Positions 1 to 8,481 of a stretch of DNA of 64,000 bases are shown here, piece after piece. Under the pieces are notes generated by a model. The model made no database searches, had not been told where the DNA came from, and saw only the letters and a list, made by a program, of their open reading frames with translations. A program made the translations under genes and the position numbers. The DNA is from JANXQZ01 sp038225555 (lineage in GTDB: Bacteria; Acidobacteriota; Terriglobia; Bryobacterales; Bryobacteraceae): assembly GCA_038225555.1 (NCBI GenBank), contig JBBRRB010000017.1, positions 1 through 64,000 of the forward strand, in the 5' to 3' direction. Each line of letters opens with the position of its first letter. Position 1 is the stretch's first letter.

Positions 1-459
1 AAGCGACCCTCTACATCAGAGGCTTCAGTGGCTTCGTTACCTTCACCACTGCTCCGATTGCTACCGGGTGGAGCGAACCAGTTCCCGGGCGGGACTTCCC
101 CCCGCTGAGGATTAGCGCCTTTTCACGGCGCACGTCACTTTGCAAATTATTTGGCATAGATCCGTCAACATTATTTGGCATACCGAGCCAGGTGTGGGAG
201 GTAAGTCGGAAAATGGGGGAAGCCGCCATTGCACAAACCTGTCGCGAGTCCCGAGCGTAAAGCAATATATTTTTGCAACGCTGAGACCCCAGCAAGTCGA
301 GCAGGTGCCGTGGTGCTGCAAAAACGGTCATTTCCACAAGCTACCCGAAGAAACTGAGCGGACGATCAGCATTCTTTCCGGATTGCCGACAATACGCCCA
401 GAACCCTGACCGGAATTGGCGCTTGCCAGTTTCGCTGACGAGACTCTGCCGGTCGGAGC
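1..459. other. left margin, no convincing gene
   Basis: Several short open frames overlap here on both strands, but none has a recognisable protein, a ribosome binding site or a consistent codon pattern. The one structured item is the repeat at 134-182 (listed separately), in which the 13-mer ATTATTTGGCATA occurs twice 24 bases apart. The stretch lies downstream of the decayed kinase gene on the minus strand and probably contains the outer flank and inner margin of an old insertion. Confidence 0.5.
134..182 (+). repeat. left copy of a 49-bp inverted repeat (possible element end)
   Basis: It begins GTCACTTT and ends ATTATTTGGCATA. The reverse complement of 3591-3639 matches it at about 41 positions with one single-base gap: shared blocks are GTCACTTT, AATTATTT, GCATAGATCC and GTCAACATTATTTGG, in the same order. 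The two copies point inward at each other, as terminal inverted repeats do, and enclose about 3.4 kb. No transposase is present between them, so the pair could be the ends of a degraded or non-autonomous element, or two solo ends of separate insertions. Confidence 0.7.
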
Positions 460-1724
460 TCATTTGTCGAAATGCAGCTTCCTCATAAGTGCAACGAAGC
501 GCGAATCCGAGCGGAGCGGATCGAAGATCCGGTCGTTCTTAAGCCACCCCAGCCATTGCGAATCGGCCGAGTAAGCCCTATCCAGGTAATCCAAGGCGCT
601 CTCACGGTCCCCCAGGCCGAGATATATAATCGCCAGGTTGAACGGAGGGATGTAACCATGCAGCGACCTTTCGGTCTGGTCCGCAATCTCAGCCAATGCA
701 CGAGTTCGATGCGAATTACGTGAGATGCCGGACGCATGATCCAATATGCCCCCAACCCCACAAGCAGGATTGCGAGGACTGCCAAGGCTGCCCGTCGCCA
801 GATTGCGGGCGCGCCGGCGCGGGCCTTCTCCACGGCGGCCGACGCGGGCAAAGCTGGCAAGCTGGAGGTCGACACGTTGGAGACAGCAAGGATTCCAAGA
901 TCGGCACGCACGTCCGACATGGAAGCGTAGCGATCCTCGACGTTCTTGGCCAGTAGATGCCGCACCAGGACCACCAGGCCCTGAGGAATGTCGACGCCGA
1001 GGTCGGGCGATTCGCGAAGCACAGCCGAGAGGGTTTCCACCATCGTTGATTTGCGGAACGGATGTCGCCCGCCGATCATCTCGGCCGGAATCACCCCGAA
1101 GGAGAACAGGTCGGAGTGCGCGTCCAGCGGCAAACCCTTCACTTGTTCCGGAGACATGTAGTCTGGCGTGCCGAGGATCGTTCCTGGCGCCGTCAGTTGG
1201 GGCTGCATCTCAACTGTCTCATCGCCGGCCGGCTGCGCTGCGTCCGCGAACCGCTTGGCGAGACCGAAGTCCATGATTTTCACGTGCCCCTGCTGGGCCA
1301 GCATGATGTTGGCGGGCTTCAGGTCCCGGTGCAGAATCCGGCCGGCGTGGGCAGCCTCGAGCGCTTCGGCGATCTCCCCAACTACTCGAAGCGTCTCCGG
1401 TAGAGGCATCCGGCCGTCCCGCAACCGGCGATGTAGAGTTTCTCCGGGAATGTATTCCATTACCAGGAACAGAGCACCCTGGTGTTCGCCGATCTCGAAG
1501 ATTTTGCAAATATAGGGATGATCGAGCGCGGCGGCAGCCGTCGCCTCGAGACGGAGGCGTTCGCGCGCATTTTGGTCGGCGGCCATCTCGGCCGGCAGGA
1601 GTTTGATGGCGACCTGCCGGTCGAGCCGTGGGTCGTGTGCCCGGTAAACAACCCCCATGCCGCCCTCACCGAGGCTGGCCAGGATTTCGTAGGGGCCAAA
1701 CCGAGTACCGGGAGTCAAGGACAT
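460..1724 (-). pseudogene. Ser/Thr protein kinase with TPR-type tail, internally deleted and out of frame
   Basis: The first about 330 residues are an intact Hanks-type kinase domain plus membrane anchor: glycine loop LGEGGMG, lysine motif VAIKLL, catalytic HRDLKPAN, DFG, activation segment TPDYMSPEQ, then a transmembrane segment AVLAILLVGLGAYWIM. Shortly after it, near 720-740, the sense switches to another frame. That frame encodes a typical C-terminal tail of Acidobacteria kinase-TPR proteins (GYIPPFNLAIIYLGLGDRE, then SDSRFVALMRKL) and ends at 460. The original frame runs on as nonsense to 483. The large sensor or TPR region normally found between anchor and tail is missing, so this looks like a deletion that joined the two ends out of frame. 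A truncated membrane kinase could still be made. Start ATG at 1724; a TACAAT box lies 12 bases upstream. Confidence 0.8.
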
Positions 1725-1922
1725 TGAGTATCGAACGATTGTAACGTGCGAGATAGGGAACGAATTACGCGCTATCCGGAAGCGACGCGAGCGGCCCGGA
1801 CTACGTCCGGGTTGCCGCCGATTAGGCAGGCCATTGCCAGCAACATATTCTGGTCTGTGGTGACGCCCTTTCCTTTTACGCCGAATTGCCTGTTCGCCGT
1901 TTCGCCCGCAGGCCTCGCGAAT

Positions 1923-3470
1923 TCAGAGCGTGCGCAAGAACGCAAGCAGTTGCCCCCGCTCTTCGTCGCGCAATTTAAGTGCGAAAGGGTGACCCGAGAT
2001 CGCACGCGTTTTTGTGCCTGAAGGCATCCAGCCGCCGGGAACATGGTCGTCGTTCAACCGATCCGGGTCGAACATTTCCTCCAGACTTGCTGCCGAGCCG
2101 TCGTGCAGGTAATGTCCGCGATACCATAAGCCCTTCAGCGATGGAATCTTGTAATATCCCGTGCCCTTCCTTGTCTTCGTCGCCAGTCCCGGGTCCGTGC
2201 CAACATAAATATTCAAGACGTCCAGCGACACGGGTTTGTCCTTCGGGACTTGAAATCCCGACGCAAGTGTAAGTTTGTTGTTCGTATAGAGAGGCGGAGT
2301 ATGGCAGTTGGGGCAGCCCTCACGCCGGAAGATCGCTTGGCCGGCGTGGGCTTCCTCATTGAATGGGTTGGGGTTGGCAGGCGGCTGGAGAGAGTAGATG
2401 TAAAGGGCGAGGGAAAACAGAGCTTCATCTGGCAATCGCAGACCCGATCTCTTCGTCTCAGAGGAGACCACGCGATACGAGCCAAACTGAGTGGATTCGG
2501 CGGAAGTGACCAGGGCCGCATACCGCATCAAATCTCCAATGCCGCGGTGCAGGTGTGTTGCCGTATGGTCTATGTACTTGCGGTCTTTTATGCCGATCAG
2601 ATCCGGAATCTTCGCGGGAAAAAAAGGGCTGCCATTCCACCTCAATAGCGCTCCGCTGGTCCGATGCGCGAGGTCGAGCGTCTCGTACTCCTCCTGCGTA
2701 ACCGTCTTTAGTTGTTCATGAATGTCATTCTTTATCCAAGGCACTCCATACGCGCGATAGAGCCACATACCGATTGGCTCCGCGCCCATGTAAAACGGCG
2801 GTGATCCCACCAGTACATGCTTCTCCGCCTGCACGCGGCTGATCATCGGCCATACGCGAAAGGTAGCTGGCGGACGGGGCGCGATCGTGCGGAACGGAGC
2901 GCCAGGTATACGCCGTCCGTCGGGAAGGTTCAGTGTGTGGCAGAAACTGCAGTTGGCCGACGAAAGCGCGAGCCCTTCCCGCGTGGGCACCCATCGCAAA
3001 CCCACAAGTGTGCCGTCCGGCAATGGCCGAACCCCTGCGCGCTCCAGTTGGTCTCGGCTCCTGGCTTCGTCGATAAATTTCGGATCGCGAGAACGGAGGT
3101 GGAGGAAGTCCGCCTGCTCGAACACGAGTTTCCCGGCATTTACCCAATCGTCTTCGGTCTGTAGTTTGTCGGGCTCGATCAAAGGCTGAGGACCGACACG
3201 CTCCAGCATTTCCCAGTACCCCTTTGGCTCGCGACCGGGAAAGTAGACGGGATACGTTCGAAGGTTCTCGATTTTGAAAGAATAGTATTCCTTTGCCGAC
3301 AGATGGGTCGGAGGCACGTTAAGGCCGGCGAGCGGATTCGCCCAGTCGCGAAGCGCATCTTCATCCCAAGCTTTAGGAATATTCGGTTCCCAGCGCCTCC
3401 TGGGTTGCGCATGCGCCAACCAGGTCGCAGCGATCACAAGGCAGGCTGTCGCTCTTGCTTGTTTAAGCAT
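1923..3470 (-). CDS. secreted di-heme cytochrome c family protein
   Basis: About 515 residues. ATG 3470 is chosen because GGAGGG precedes it by a few bases and it opens a normal signal peptide (MLKQARATACLVIAATWLAHA); the upstream 23 codons lack such features. Two heme attachment motifs are seen, CSFCH (C174, C177, H178) and CPNCH (C386, C389, H390). The second is followed by a region resembling the C-terminal half of di-heme peroxidase/MauG-type proteins (KTRKGTGYYKIPSLKGLWYR, then HDGSAASLEEMFD). It is predicted to act in the periplasm as an electron-transfer protein or peroxidase-like enzyme. It lies with the decayed kinase between the 134-182/3591-3639 inverted repeats and appears to be transcribed alone. 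The substrate is unknown. Confidence 0.85.
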   Translation of the reverse strand: MLKQARATACLVIAATWLAHAQPRRRWEPNIPKAWDEDALRDWANPLAGLNVPPTHLSAKEYYSFKIENLRTYPVYFPGREPKGYWEMLERVGPQPLIEPDKLQTEDDWVNAGKLVFEQADFLHLRSRDPKFIDEARSRDQLERAGVRPLPDGTLVGLRWVPTREGLALSSANCSFCHTLNLPDGRRIPGAPFRTIAPRPPATFRVWPMISRVQAEKHVLVGSPPFYMGAEPIGMWLYRAYGVPWIKNDIHEQLKTVTQEEYETLDLAHRTSGALLRWNGSPFFPAKIPDLIGIKDRKYIDHTATHLHRGIGDLMRYAALVTSAESTQFGSYRVVSSETKRSGLRLPDEALFSLALYIYSLQPPANPNPFNEEAHAGQAIFRREGCPNCHTPPLYTNNKLTLASGFQVPKDKPVSLDVLNIYVGTDPGLATKTRKGTGYYKIPSLKGLWYRGHYLHDGSAASLEEMFDPDRLNDDHVPGGWMPSGTKTRAISGHPFALKLRDEERGQLLAFLRTL

Positions 3471-3590
3471 GATCACCCTCCGCCCATTGTACGTTCGACC
3501 GGCTCTCTGACGTGGACCGTTTAGCAGCTGCTGGACCAATGTTCCCCGATTACGGGCAATCCGGAAACAACTGCCTCAGCGGCCCTCGCT

Positions 3591-3639
3591 ACTCCAAATA
3601 ATGTTGACGGGATCTATGCGAAATAATTCTGAAAGTGAC
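3591..3639 (-). repeat. right copy of the 49-bp inverted repeat
   Basis: Reverse complement of the repeat at 134-182 with about seven mismatches and one single-base gap. Read on the minus strand it gives GTCACTTT, AATTATTT, GCATAGATCCC and GTCAACATTATTTGG in order. It marks the right limit of the segment with the cytochrome gene. The sequence outside the two copies is not obviously similar, which fits termini better than a longer duplicated gene. Confidence 0.7.
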
Positions 3640-4088
3640 ACGCAAAGCAAGACATTTTCGCGACCGACAGAGTCCGCATTGCCAAAGCGGCTCACCTCCC
3701 CCTCCAAGGCTCATAGGCTCTTATCGTTGCAGATCGAGTTGCAATTCGAGGCTGCGCTACTGATCCAGCTCTCGACAATTGCTTACCAGCTTCGGGTTGG
3801 GCACAGGATAGACTTTGTCAAACCAGTGTAAAGTACAAGTATTAACACAAGACTACAAACGAAAGCCAAGTTCACCAAGTGACCAGACAACGCGTATCGC
3901 CTCAGTAAGCGCAGAAGCTTTTCAACAATCTTATCGCGCAATGGCGAAATTGAAAGCCTGATGACCAAAGCTCGATTAGTAATCGCCTTGCCCAGCACAT
4001 CCCTCTCTGAGCATTGGCGAGTGCCGGTCGGTTTCCTGCGGAACTGGGTTGGCGATGAGGGCCAATTCGGACCGGCCGTAAAGCTTGA
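3640..4088. other. gene-poor, AT-richer stretch
   Basis: No frame on either strand gives a recognisable protein. Base composition becomes distinctly AT-richer around 3780-3960 than in the neighbouring genes. Together with the repeat at 3591-3639 this suggests a scarred insertion region. Confidence 0.4.
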
Positions 4089-4112
4089 TTGAGTTGCCAT
4101 ATTGGCGATCCC

Positions 4113-4370
4113 ATGTGGCTCCCTCTCGAGCGGCAACTCGCCCGCCGGTCGACCAGCGCAGATCGCGAATTGCTGATCGACCTTGCCCAACATCCGGAGA
4201 AACGGGATCCCCCGCTACGCTGGGGCCTCCAATATATCGTACGCGGTGATGTAATGATGCCGGATGGCTCCGTTCGCCGGCTGGATGATTGCTTGGCGCA
4301 GCATGGTGTTTCACCGCTCGCCTTCTTAGACGAAATGCGAGACCAGCTCGATCCGAAGCACTTCGAATGA
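4113..4370 (+). CDS. possible small hypothetical protein or gene remnant
   Basis: The frame is open from TTG 4089, with ATG 4113 the more natural start, giving 85 residues. The sequence is charged and protein-like (LPLERQLARR, VMMPDGSVRRLDDCLAQHG, FLDEMRDQLDPKHFE) and has no long low-complexity stretch, but no family was recognised and no clear ribosome binding site is seen. It could be the 3' end of a larger gene lost during rearrangement of this region. Low certainty. Confidence 0.3.
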   Translation: MWLPLERQLARRSTSADRELLIDLAQHPEKRDPPLRWGLQYIVRGDVMMPDGSVRRLDDCLAQHGVSPLAFLDEMRDQLDPKHFE

Positions 4371-4535
4371 ATTTGAAAGCTGCAAGTCTGTGTAGCTCTA
4401 CAAGGTCCGTACCGAATCAATTCAAAACCGGTAGCGCCAGAGTGAGAACTAAATCTGCAACCATTTGAGCAACTTACGAGAAACCACCCCTCCCCCTTCC
4501 GCACCCCTAAGCTATCCTCAAGCCGGAATCGACCC

Positions 4536-5247
4536 ATGAAAACTCACGAAAAATCCAAAAACTCCCGCGCCCAAACAAACCGTGAAAACGCGCAAAAATC
4601 CACCGGCCCCAAAACCGAGGAAGGCAAACGCCGCTCCTCTCAACGGCATCCGTCACGGACTCACCGGCCAAATCATCGTCCTGCCCACAGAAGACCTCGC
4701 CGAATTCGAACGCTTCGCCGGCACCTTCTGGCACGACTACAAACCCCAAGGCGCACTCGAATCCCAACTCGTGCAAATGGTGTCCGACATCGCCTGGCGC
4801 ATCAATCACGCATCCGCCGTCGAAAAAGTACGTATCTCCCTCACCATCGACGATGAGCGCGAAAGCGTCGATACCGATTGCACCCCGGCACATAACGCCT
4901 TCGTCGAAGCCCGAAACTATGAGAAGAATTCGGAAACCATCAAGAACATCAGCCTCTACGAAACCCGCCTGGCAAACCGTTTCAACAAGGCCGTGAAGCA
5001 GCTCCACGATGTCCAAGCCGAGCGCCGCATCCTCGAAGCCGAAGAAATGGAGAAGGCCGCCGCGCTTTTCGAAATGGAAGAGAAGACCGCTGCAGCCGCG
5101 CCTGGCAGGCGTTTTACTTACACGCCCGCCGACGATGGCTTCGCTTTTTCAACTGCCCAAATCAAGCTCCACGTCCGCCTGCGTGACCGCCTTGTCATTG
5201 CCCGCCGCGGCCAAATCACCCGCCAAAGGGTCGCGACGGCGGCCTGA
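4536..5247 (+). pseudogene. KSTGPKT-type protein gene interrupted by a frameshift
   Basis: The first frame (ATG 4536) encodes the N-terminal signature of a widespread Acidobacteria family, TNRENAQKSTGPKTEEGKRR. Close to 4640 the sense passes to the next frame, which continues the same family with LNGIRHGLTGQ and then a long helical protein to 5247. The change is equivalent to a loss of two bases in the CTCCTCTC run at about 4632-4639: adding one CT would restore a single frame of about 237 residues. Family function is unknown to me; the start resembles basic tails of proteins often found near mobile DNA. Sequencing error, recent decay or (less likely) programmed frameshifting are alternatives. 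Confidence 0.75.
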
Positions 5248-5276
5248 ACCGAGTCCGGCTGCTACCCTGAAGCTAT

Positions 5277-6707
5277 ATGGCCCTCTCGGATTCGTTCTTC
5301 GGGCAAAGGTTCGGAATCTCCGAACACGACCTCCAAAATTATCTTGCGGAAGCGATGTCTGCAGGCGGCGAATACGCCGACCTTTACTTTGAATACATCG
5401 CCACCAGCAACATCAGCATCGACGAATCCATCGTCAAAAGCGCCGTCCAGGGAGTCTCCCTTGGGGTAGGAGTCCGCGTCCTCTCAGGCGAGCGCACTGG
5501 CTACGCCTATTCCGACGATCTCAGCCCCGAGCGCATTCGCAAGGCTGCCCGAACTGCGGCATTGATCGCTCGCGGACCCGCCAAGATCGAGAAGACCGGC
5601 TTCGAGGAATCCCGCAAGCGCAATCTCTACCCCGTTCTCACGGCGCCCACCGAGACCAGCCTGAACGATCGAGTCGAGCTGGTCAAGCGGGCCGACCGCG
5701 CCGGCCGCGCCTCTGACCCCCGCGTCTTTCAAGTGCAGGCCACCTATGTCGACAACCTCCGTCAGGTGATGGTGGCCACCAGCGACGGCACCATCAGCTT
5801 TGATCGTCAGCCCATGACCAGGCTCAGCGTGAGCGTGCTTGCCCGAGAGAATGAAGGCGTACCGCAGCGGGGCTTTGCCGGCGGAGGCGGCCGCGTCGGA
5901 CTCGAGTTTTTCGTAAACGACAAGACGCCCGAACACTTCGCGATCGAAGCCGCCCGTCAGGCCATCGTTCAACTGGATGCAGTCGCGGCACCCGCTGGAG
6001 AAATGACCGTCGTCCTCGGACCCGGCTGGCCCGGCATTCTGCTGCACGAAGCGGTGGGGCACGGGCTCGAAGCCGATTTCAATCGCAAAGGAGTCTCCGC
6101 CTTCTCCGGACGCATGGGCCAGCAAGTCGCCAGCCCTCTCTGCACCGTCGTCGATGACGGCACCATCCAGAATCGCCGCGGCTCGCTCAACGTGGATGAT
6201 GAAGGCGTGCCCACGCAAAGGAACGTGCTGATTGAGAACGGAATTCTGCGCGGCTATCTCTCCGACAAGCTATCCAGTCGACTCCTGAAGAGCAGCGTCA
6301 CCGGCAACGGACGCCGCGAGAGCTATCAGCACATTCCCATGCCGCGCATGACAAACACCTTCATGCTATCGGGCGAGAGCGACCCCGCCGACATCGTAAA
6401 ATCGGTCTCGCGCGGCCTGTACTGCTCAACTTTTGGAGGCGGCCAAGTGGATATCACCAGCGGCAACTTCGTCTTCTCCGCCACCGAAGCCTACCTGATC
6501 GAGGACGGCAAACTCACTAGGCCCGTAAAAGGAGCATCGCTCATCGGCAACGGCCCCGAAGCGCTGAAATACGTCAGCATGGTCGGCAACGATTTGAAGC
6601 TCGACGAAGGCATCGGCATCTGCGGCAAGGAAGGCCAAAGCATTCCCGTGGGAGTTGGAATCCCCACGATAAAGATCGACAAAATGACCGTAGGAGGCAC
6701 GGCGTAA
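5277..6707 (+). CDS. tldD: TldD-family metalloprotease
   Basis: 476 residues, the usual TldD length. The zinc-binding motif HEAVGH is at residues 257-262 (nt 6045 on), followed by GLEADF, with the conserved C-terminal glycine-rich region (GGGQVDITSGNF). TldD forms a heterodimer with TldE and degrades unfolded or leader peptides that thread into the active site; in other bacteria the pair matures microcin B17 and degrades CcdA. The tldE partner follows after 39 bases, so the complex should be complete. No peptide substrate gene is evident nearby. ATG 5277 has no strong Shine-Dalgarno sequence. Confidence 0.95.
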   Translation: MALSDSFFGQRFGISEHDLQNYLAEAMSAGGEYADLYFEYIATSNISIDESIVKSAVQGVSLGVGVRVLSGERTGYAYSDDLSPERIRKAARTAALIARGPAKIEKTGFEESRKRNLYPVLTAPTETSLNDRVELVKRADRAGRASDPRVFQVQATYVDNLRQVMVATSDGTISFDRQPMTRLSVSVLARENEGVPQRGFAGGGGRVGLEFFVNDKTPEHFAIEAARQAIVQLDAVAAPAGEMTVVLGPGWPGILLHEAVGHGLEADFNRKGVSAFSGRMGQQVASPLCTVVDDGTIQNRRGSLNVDDEGVPTQRNVLIENGILRGYLSDKLSSRLLKSSVTGNGRRESYQHIPMPRMTNTFMLSGESDPADIVKSVSRGLYCSTFGGGQVDITSGNFVFSATEAYLIEDGKLTRPVKGASLIGNGPEALKYVSMVGNDLKLDEGIGICGKEGQSIPVGVGIPTIKIDKMTVGGTA

Positions 6708-6746
6708 CGCGGTCGCTCGGTTTTTGGCTGCTCCCTCATTCATCTC

Positions 6747-8084
6747 ATGCTTGAACTAGCCATAAACGCCGTCCGCCTGGCCCAGGAAAAAGGCGCATCC
6801 GACGCAGAATGCACCATAGCCGAAGGCAACGAATTCACCGCCTCCGTCCGTCTTCGTCAACTCGAAACCTTAAAAGAAGCGGGCTCCCAGGGAGCAGGGC
6901 TCCGCATCCTCTTAGGCAAGCGGGTAGGTTCATCCTACACCTCCGACCTCTCATCCGAAGGCATCTCGCAAATGGTGAAGTCCGCCCTTGAAATCGCCGA
7001 CATCAGCACGGAAGACTCGTTTGCCGGCCTCCCCGATGCATCGGAGCTCGGCATCCTCCCAGGCGACTTCGGCCTCTACCACGAAGACGTCGCATCCCTC
7101 GCAACCCAATATAAAATCGACCGCGCGCTAGCAGCCGAAGAAGCGGCCCTCTCCTTCGATCCGCGCATCACCAACTCCGAAGGCGGCTCCTTCAGCTCCA
7201 ACACCGGAGCGCGCTACTTCGCGAACTCGCGCGGATTCGCCGGCTCTTACCGCAGCACCAGTTGCTCGTTAAGCGTCGTCGCCGTAGCGCAGCAAAACGG
7301 CTCCATGGAGCGCGATTACTGGTACACTCTCGCGCGCGGGAACGCGGGCCTTGAGCAGCCCGAGCACGTCGGGCGCGTCGCGGCCGAGCGCACCCTTCGA
7401 CGCTTGGGAGCGCGCAAAATCCCCACGCAGAATGCGCCCATTATCTTTGAACCGAGAATCGCGCAAGGCCTGCTGGGAAGCATCTTCGACGCCATCGACG
7501 GCGAATCCATTTACCGTCAGTCATCGTTCCTGGCCGATAAACTAGGCCAGCGCGTCGCGTCGGAGAACGTGACCATCGTCGACGATGGAACGCTCCCCGG
7601 TCTCTTCGGCAGCAGCCCGTTCGATGATGAAGGCGTGCCGTCGCGCCGCACGGTGGTGATTGATCGCGGAGTGCTTGTCAGCTATTTGTTGAACAGCTAT
7701 ACAGCGCGAAAATTGGGCATGAAGACCACGGGCAATGCCTCGCGCGGCATCACCGGAAACGCCAGCGTGGGGCACGGCAACTTCTATCTGGAGAAGGGCG
7801 AGATGCCGCCCGAGCAAATCATTCGATCCATTTCTAAGGGTCTCTACGTTACCGAGCTAATTGGGTCCGGCGTGAATATCGTTACGGGCGATTACTCGCG
7901 CGGCGCAGTCGGCCTCTGGATTGAAAATGGCGAAATCGCGTATCCTGTATCGGAGGTGACGATTGCGGCGAATCTAAAGGATATGCTGATGAATATCGAG
8001 CGCATCGGCAGCGACCTGGAGTTTCGCGGATCCACTGCCTCGCCCACGCTGCTGATCGGGGAGATGACCATCAGTGGCCAGTAG
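6747..8084 (+). CDS. pmbA: TldE/PmbA-family partner of TldD
   Basis: 445 residues. It aligns by eye with TldD throughout but lacks the HExxxH zinc motif, having the PmbA-type stretch FEPRIAQGLLGSIFDAIDG at the equivalent place, followed by the shared DEGVPSRRTVV and GVNIVTGDYSRGAVG segments. It is expected to be the non-catalytic half of the TldD/E peptidase. The 3' end overlaps the start of the next gene by 11 bases, which suggests translational coupling in the same operon. Confidence 0.93.
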   Translation: MLELAINAVRLAQEKGASDAECTIAEGNEFTASVRLRQLETLKEAGSQGAGLRILLGKRVGSSYTSDLSSEGISQMVKSALEIADISTEDSFAGLPDASELGILPGDFGLYHEDVASLATQYKIDRALAAEEAALSFDPRITNSEGGSFSSNTGARYFANSRGFAGSYRSTSCSLSVVAVAQQNGSMERDYWYTLARGNAGLEQPEHVGRVAAERTLRRLGARKIPTQNAPIIFEPRIAQGLLGSIFDAIDGESIYRQSSFLADKLGQRVASENVTIVDDGTLPGLFGSSPFDDEGVPSRRTVVIDRGVLVSYLLNSYTARKLGMKTTGNASRGITGNASVGHGNFYLEKGEMPPEQIIRSISKGLYVTELIGSGVNIVTGDYSRGAVGLWIENGEIAYPVSEVTIAANLKDMLMNIERIGSDLEFRGSTASPTLLIGEMTISGQ

Positions 8085-8481
8085 AGCCTACCTCGCTGCC
8101 GCTATGCTGTTTTGCGTCTCTTGCAAAGCTCCCCCAGCGACCGCCGACGCCGCGCCCACCGCAGAGGCAAAAGCCTATGTCCCCAAGCTGAAACTCTCTG
8201 AAGTGAATATGCAGGCAACCGAGAGTCTTGCCGGGCAAATGGTAACCGAGATCGAAGGCAAGATCACCAACGCCGGGGATCGCACGGTGGAGTACGCAGC
8301 AGTGGCCTGCGTATTTACTGACTCGATCAATCAGTTGATCCTGCGCGAAAAGGTGGCCATCGTGAAGCGGCCCCTCAAACCGGGAGAGACTCGCTCGTTT
8401 CGTCTCCCGTTCGACGACATACCCCCAAGCTGGAACAACAAGATGCCCCAGCTTGTCGTGGCGCAGATTCGGTTGTCGTGA
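8074..8481 (+). CDS. small FxLYD-like lipoprotein
   Basis: 135 residues from GTG 8074, inside the end of pmbA. The N terminus AAMLFCVSC is a lipoprotein signal with a lipobox ending at Cys17, so it should be membrane-anchored outside the cytoplasm. The remainder has the pattern of an FxLYD-type immunoglobulin-like fold: a conserved strand EIEGKITNAGDRTVEYAAV, then LKPGETRSFRLPFDDIP. Such domains usually serve as binding or structural modules. The stop codon overlaps the next start (TGATG at 8479-8483). Confidence 0.75.
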   Translation: MASRAYLAAAMLFCVSCKAPPATADAAPTAEAKAYVPKLKLSEVNMQATESLAGQMVTEIEGKITNAGDRTVEYAAVACVFTDSINQLILREKVAIVKRPLKPGETRSFRLPFDDIPPSWNNKMPQLVVAQIRLS

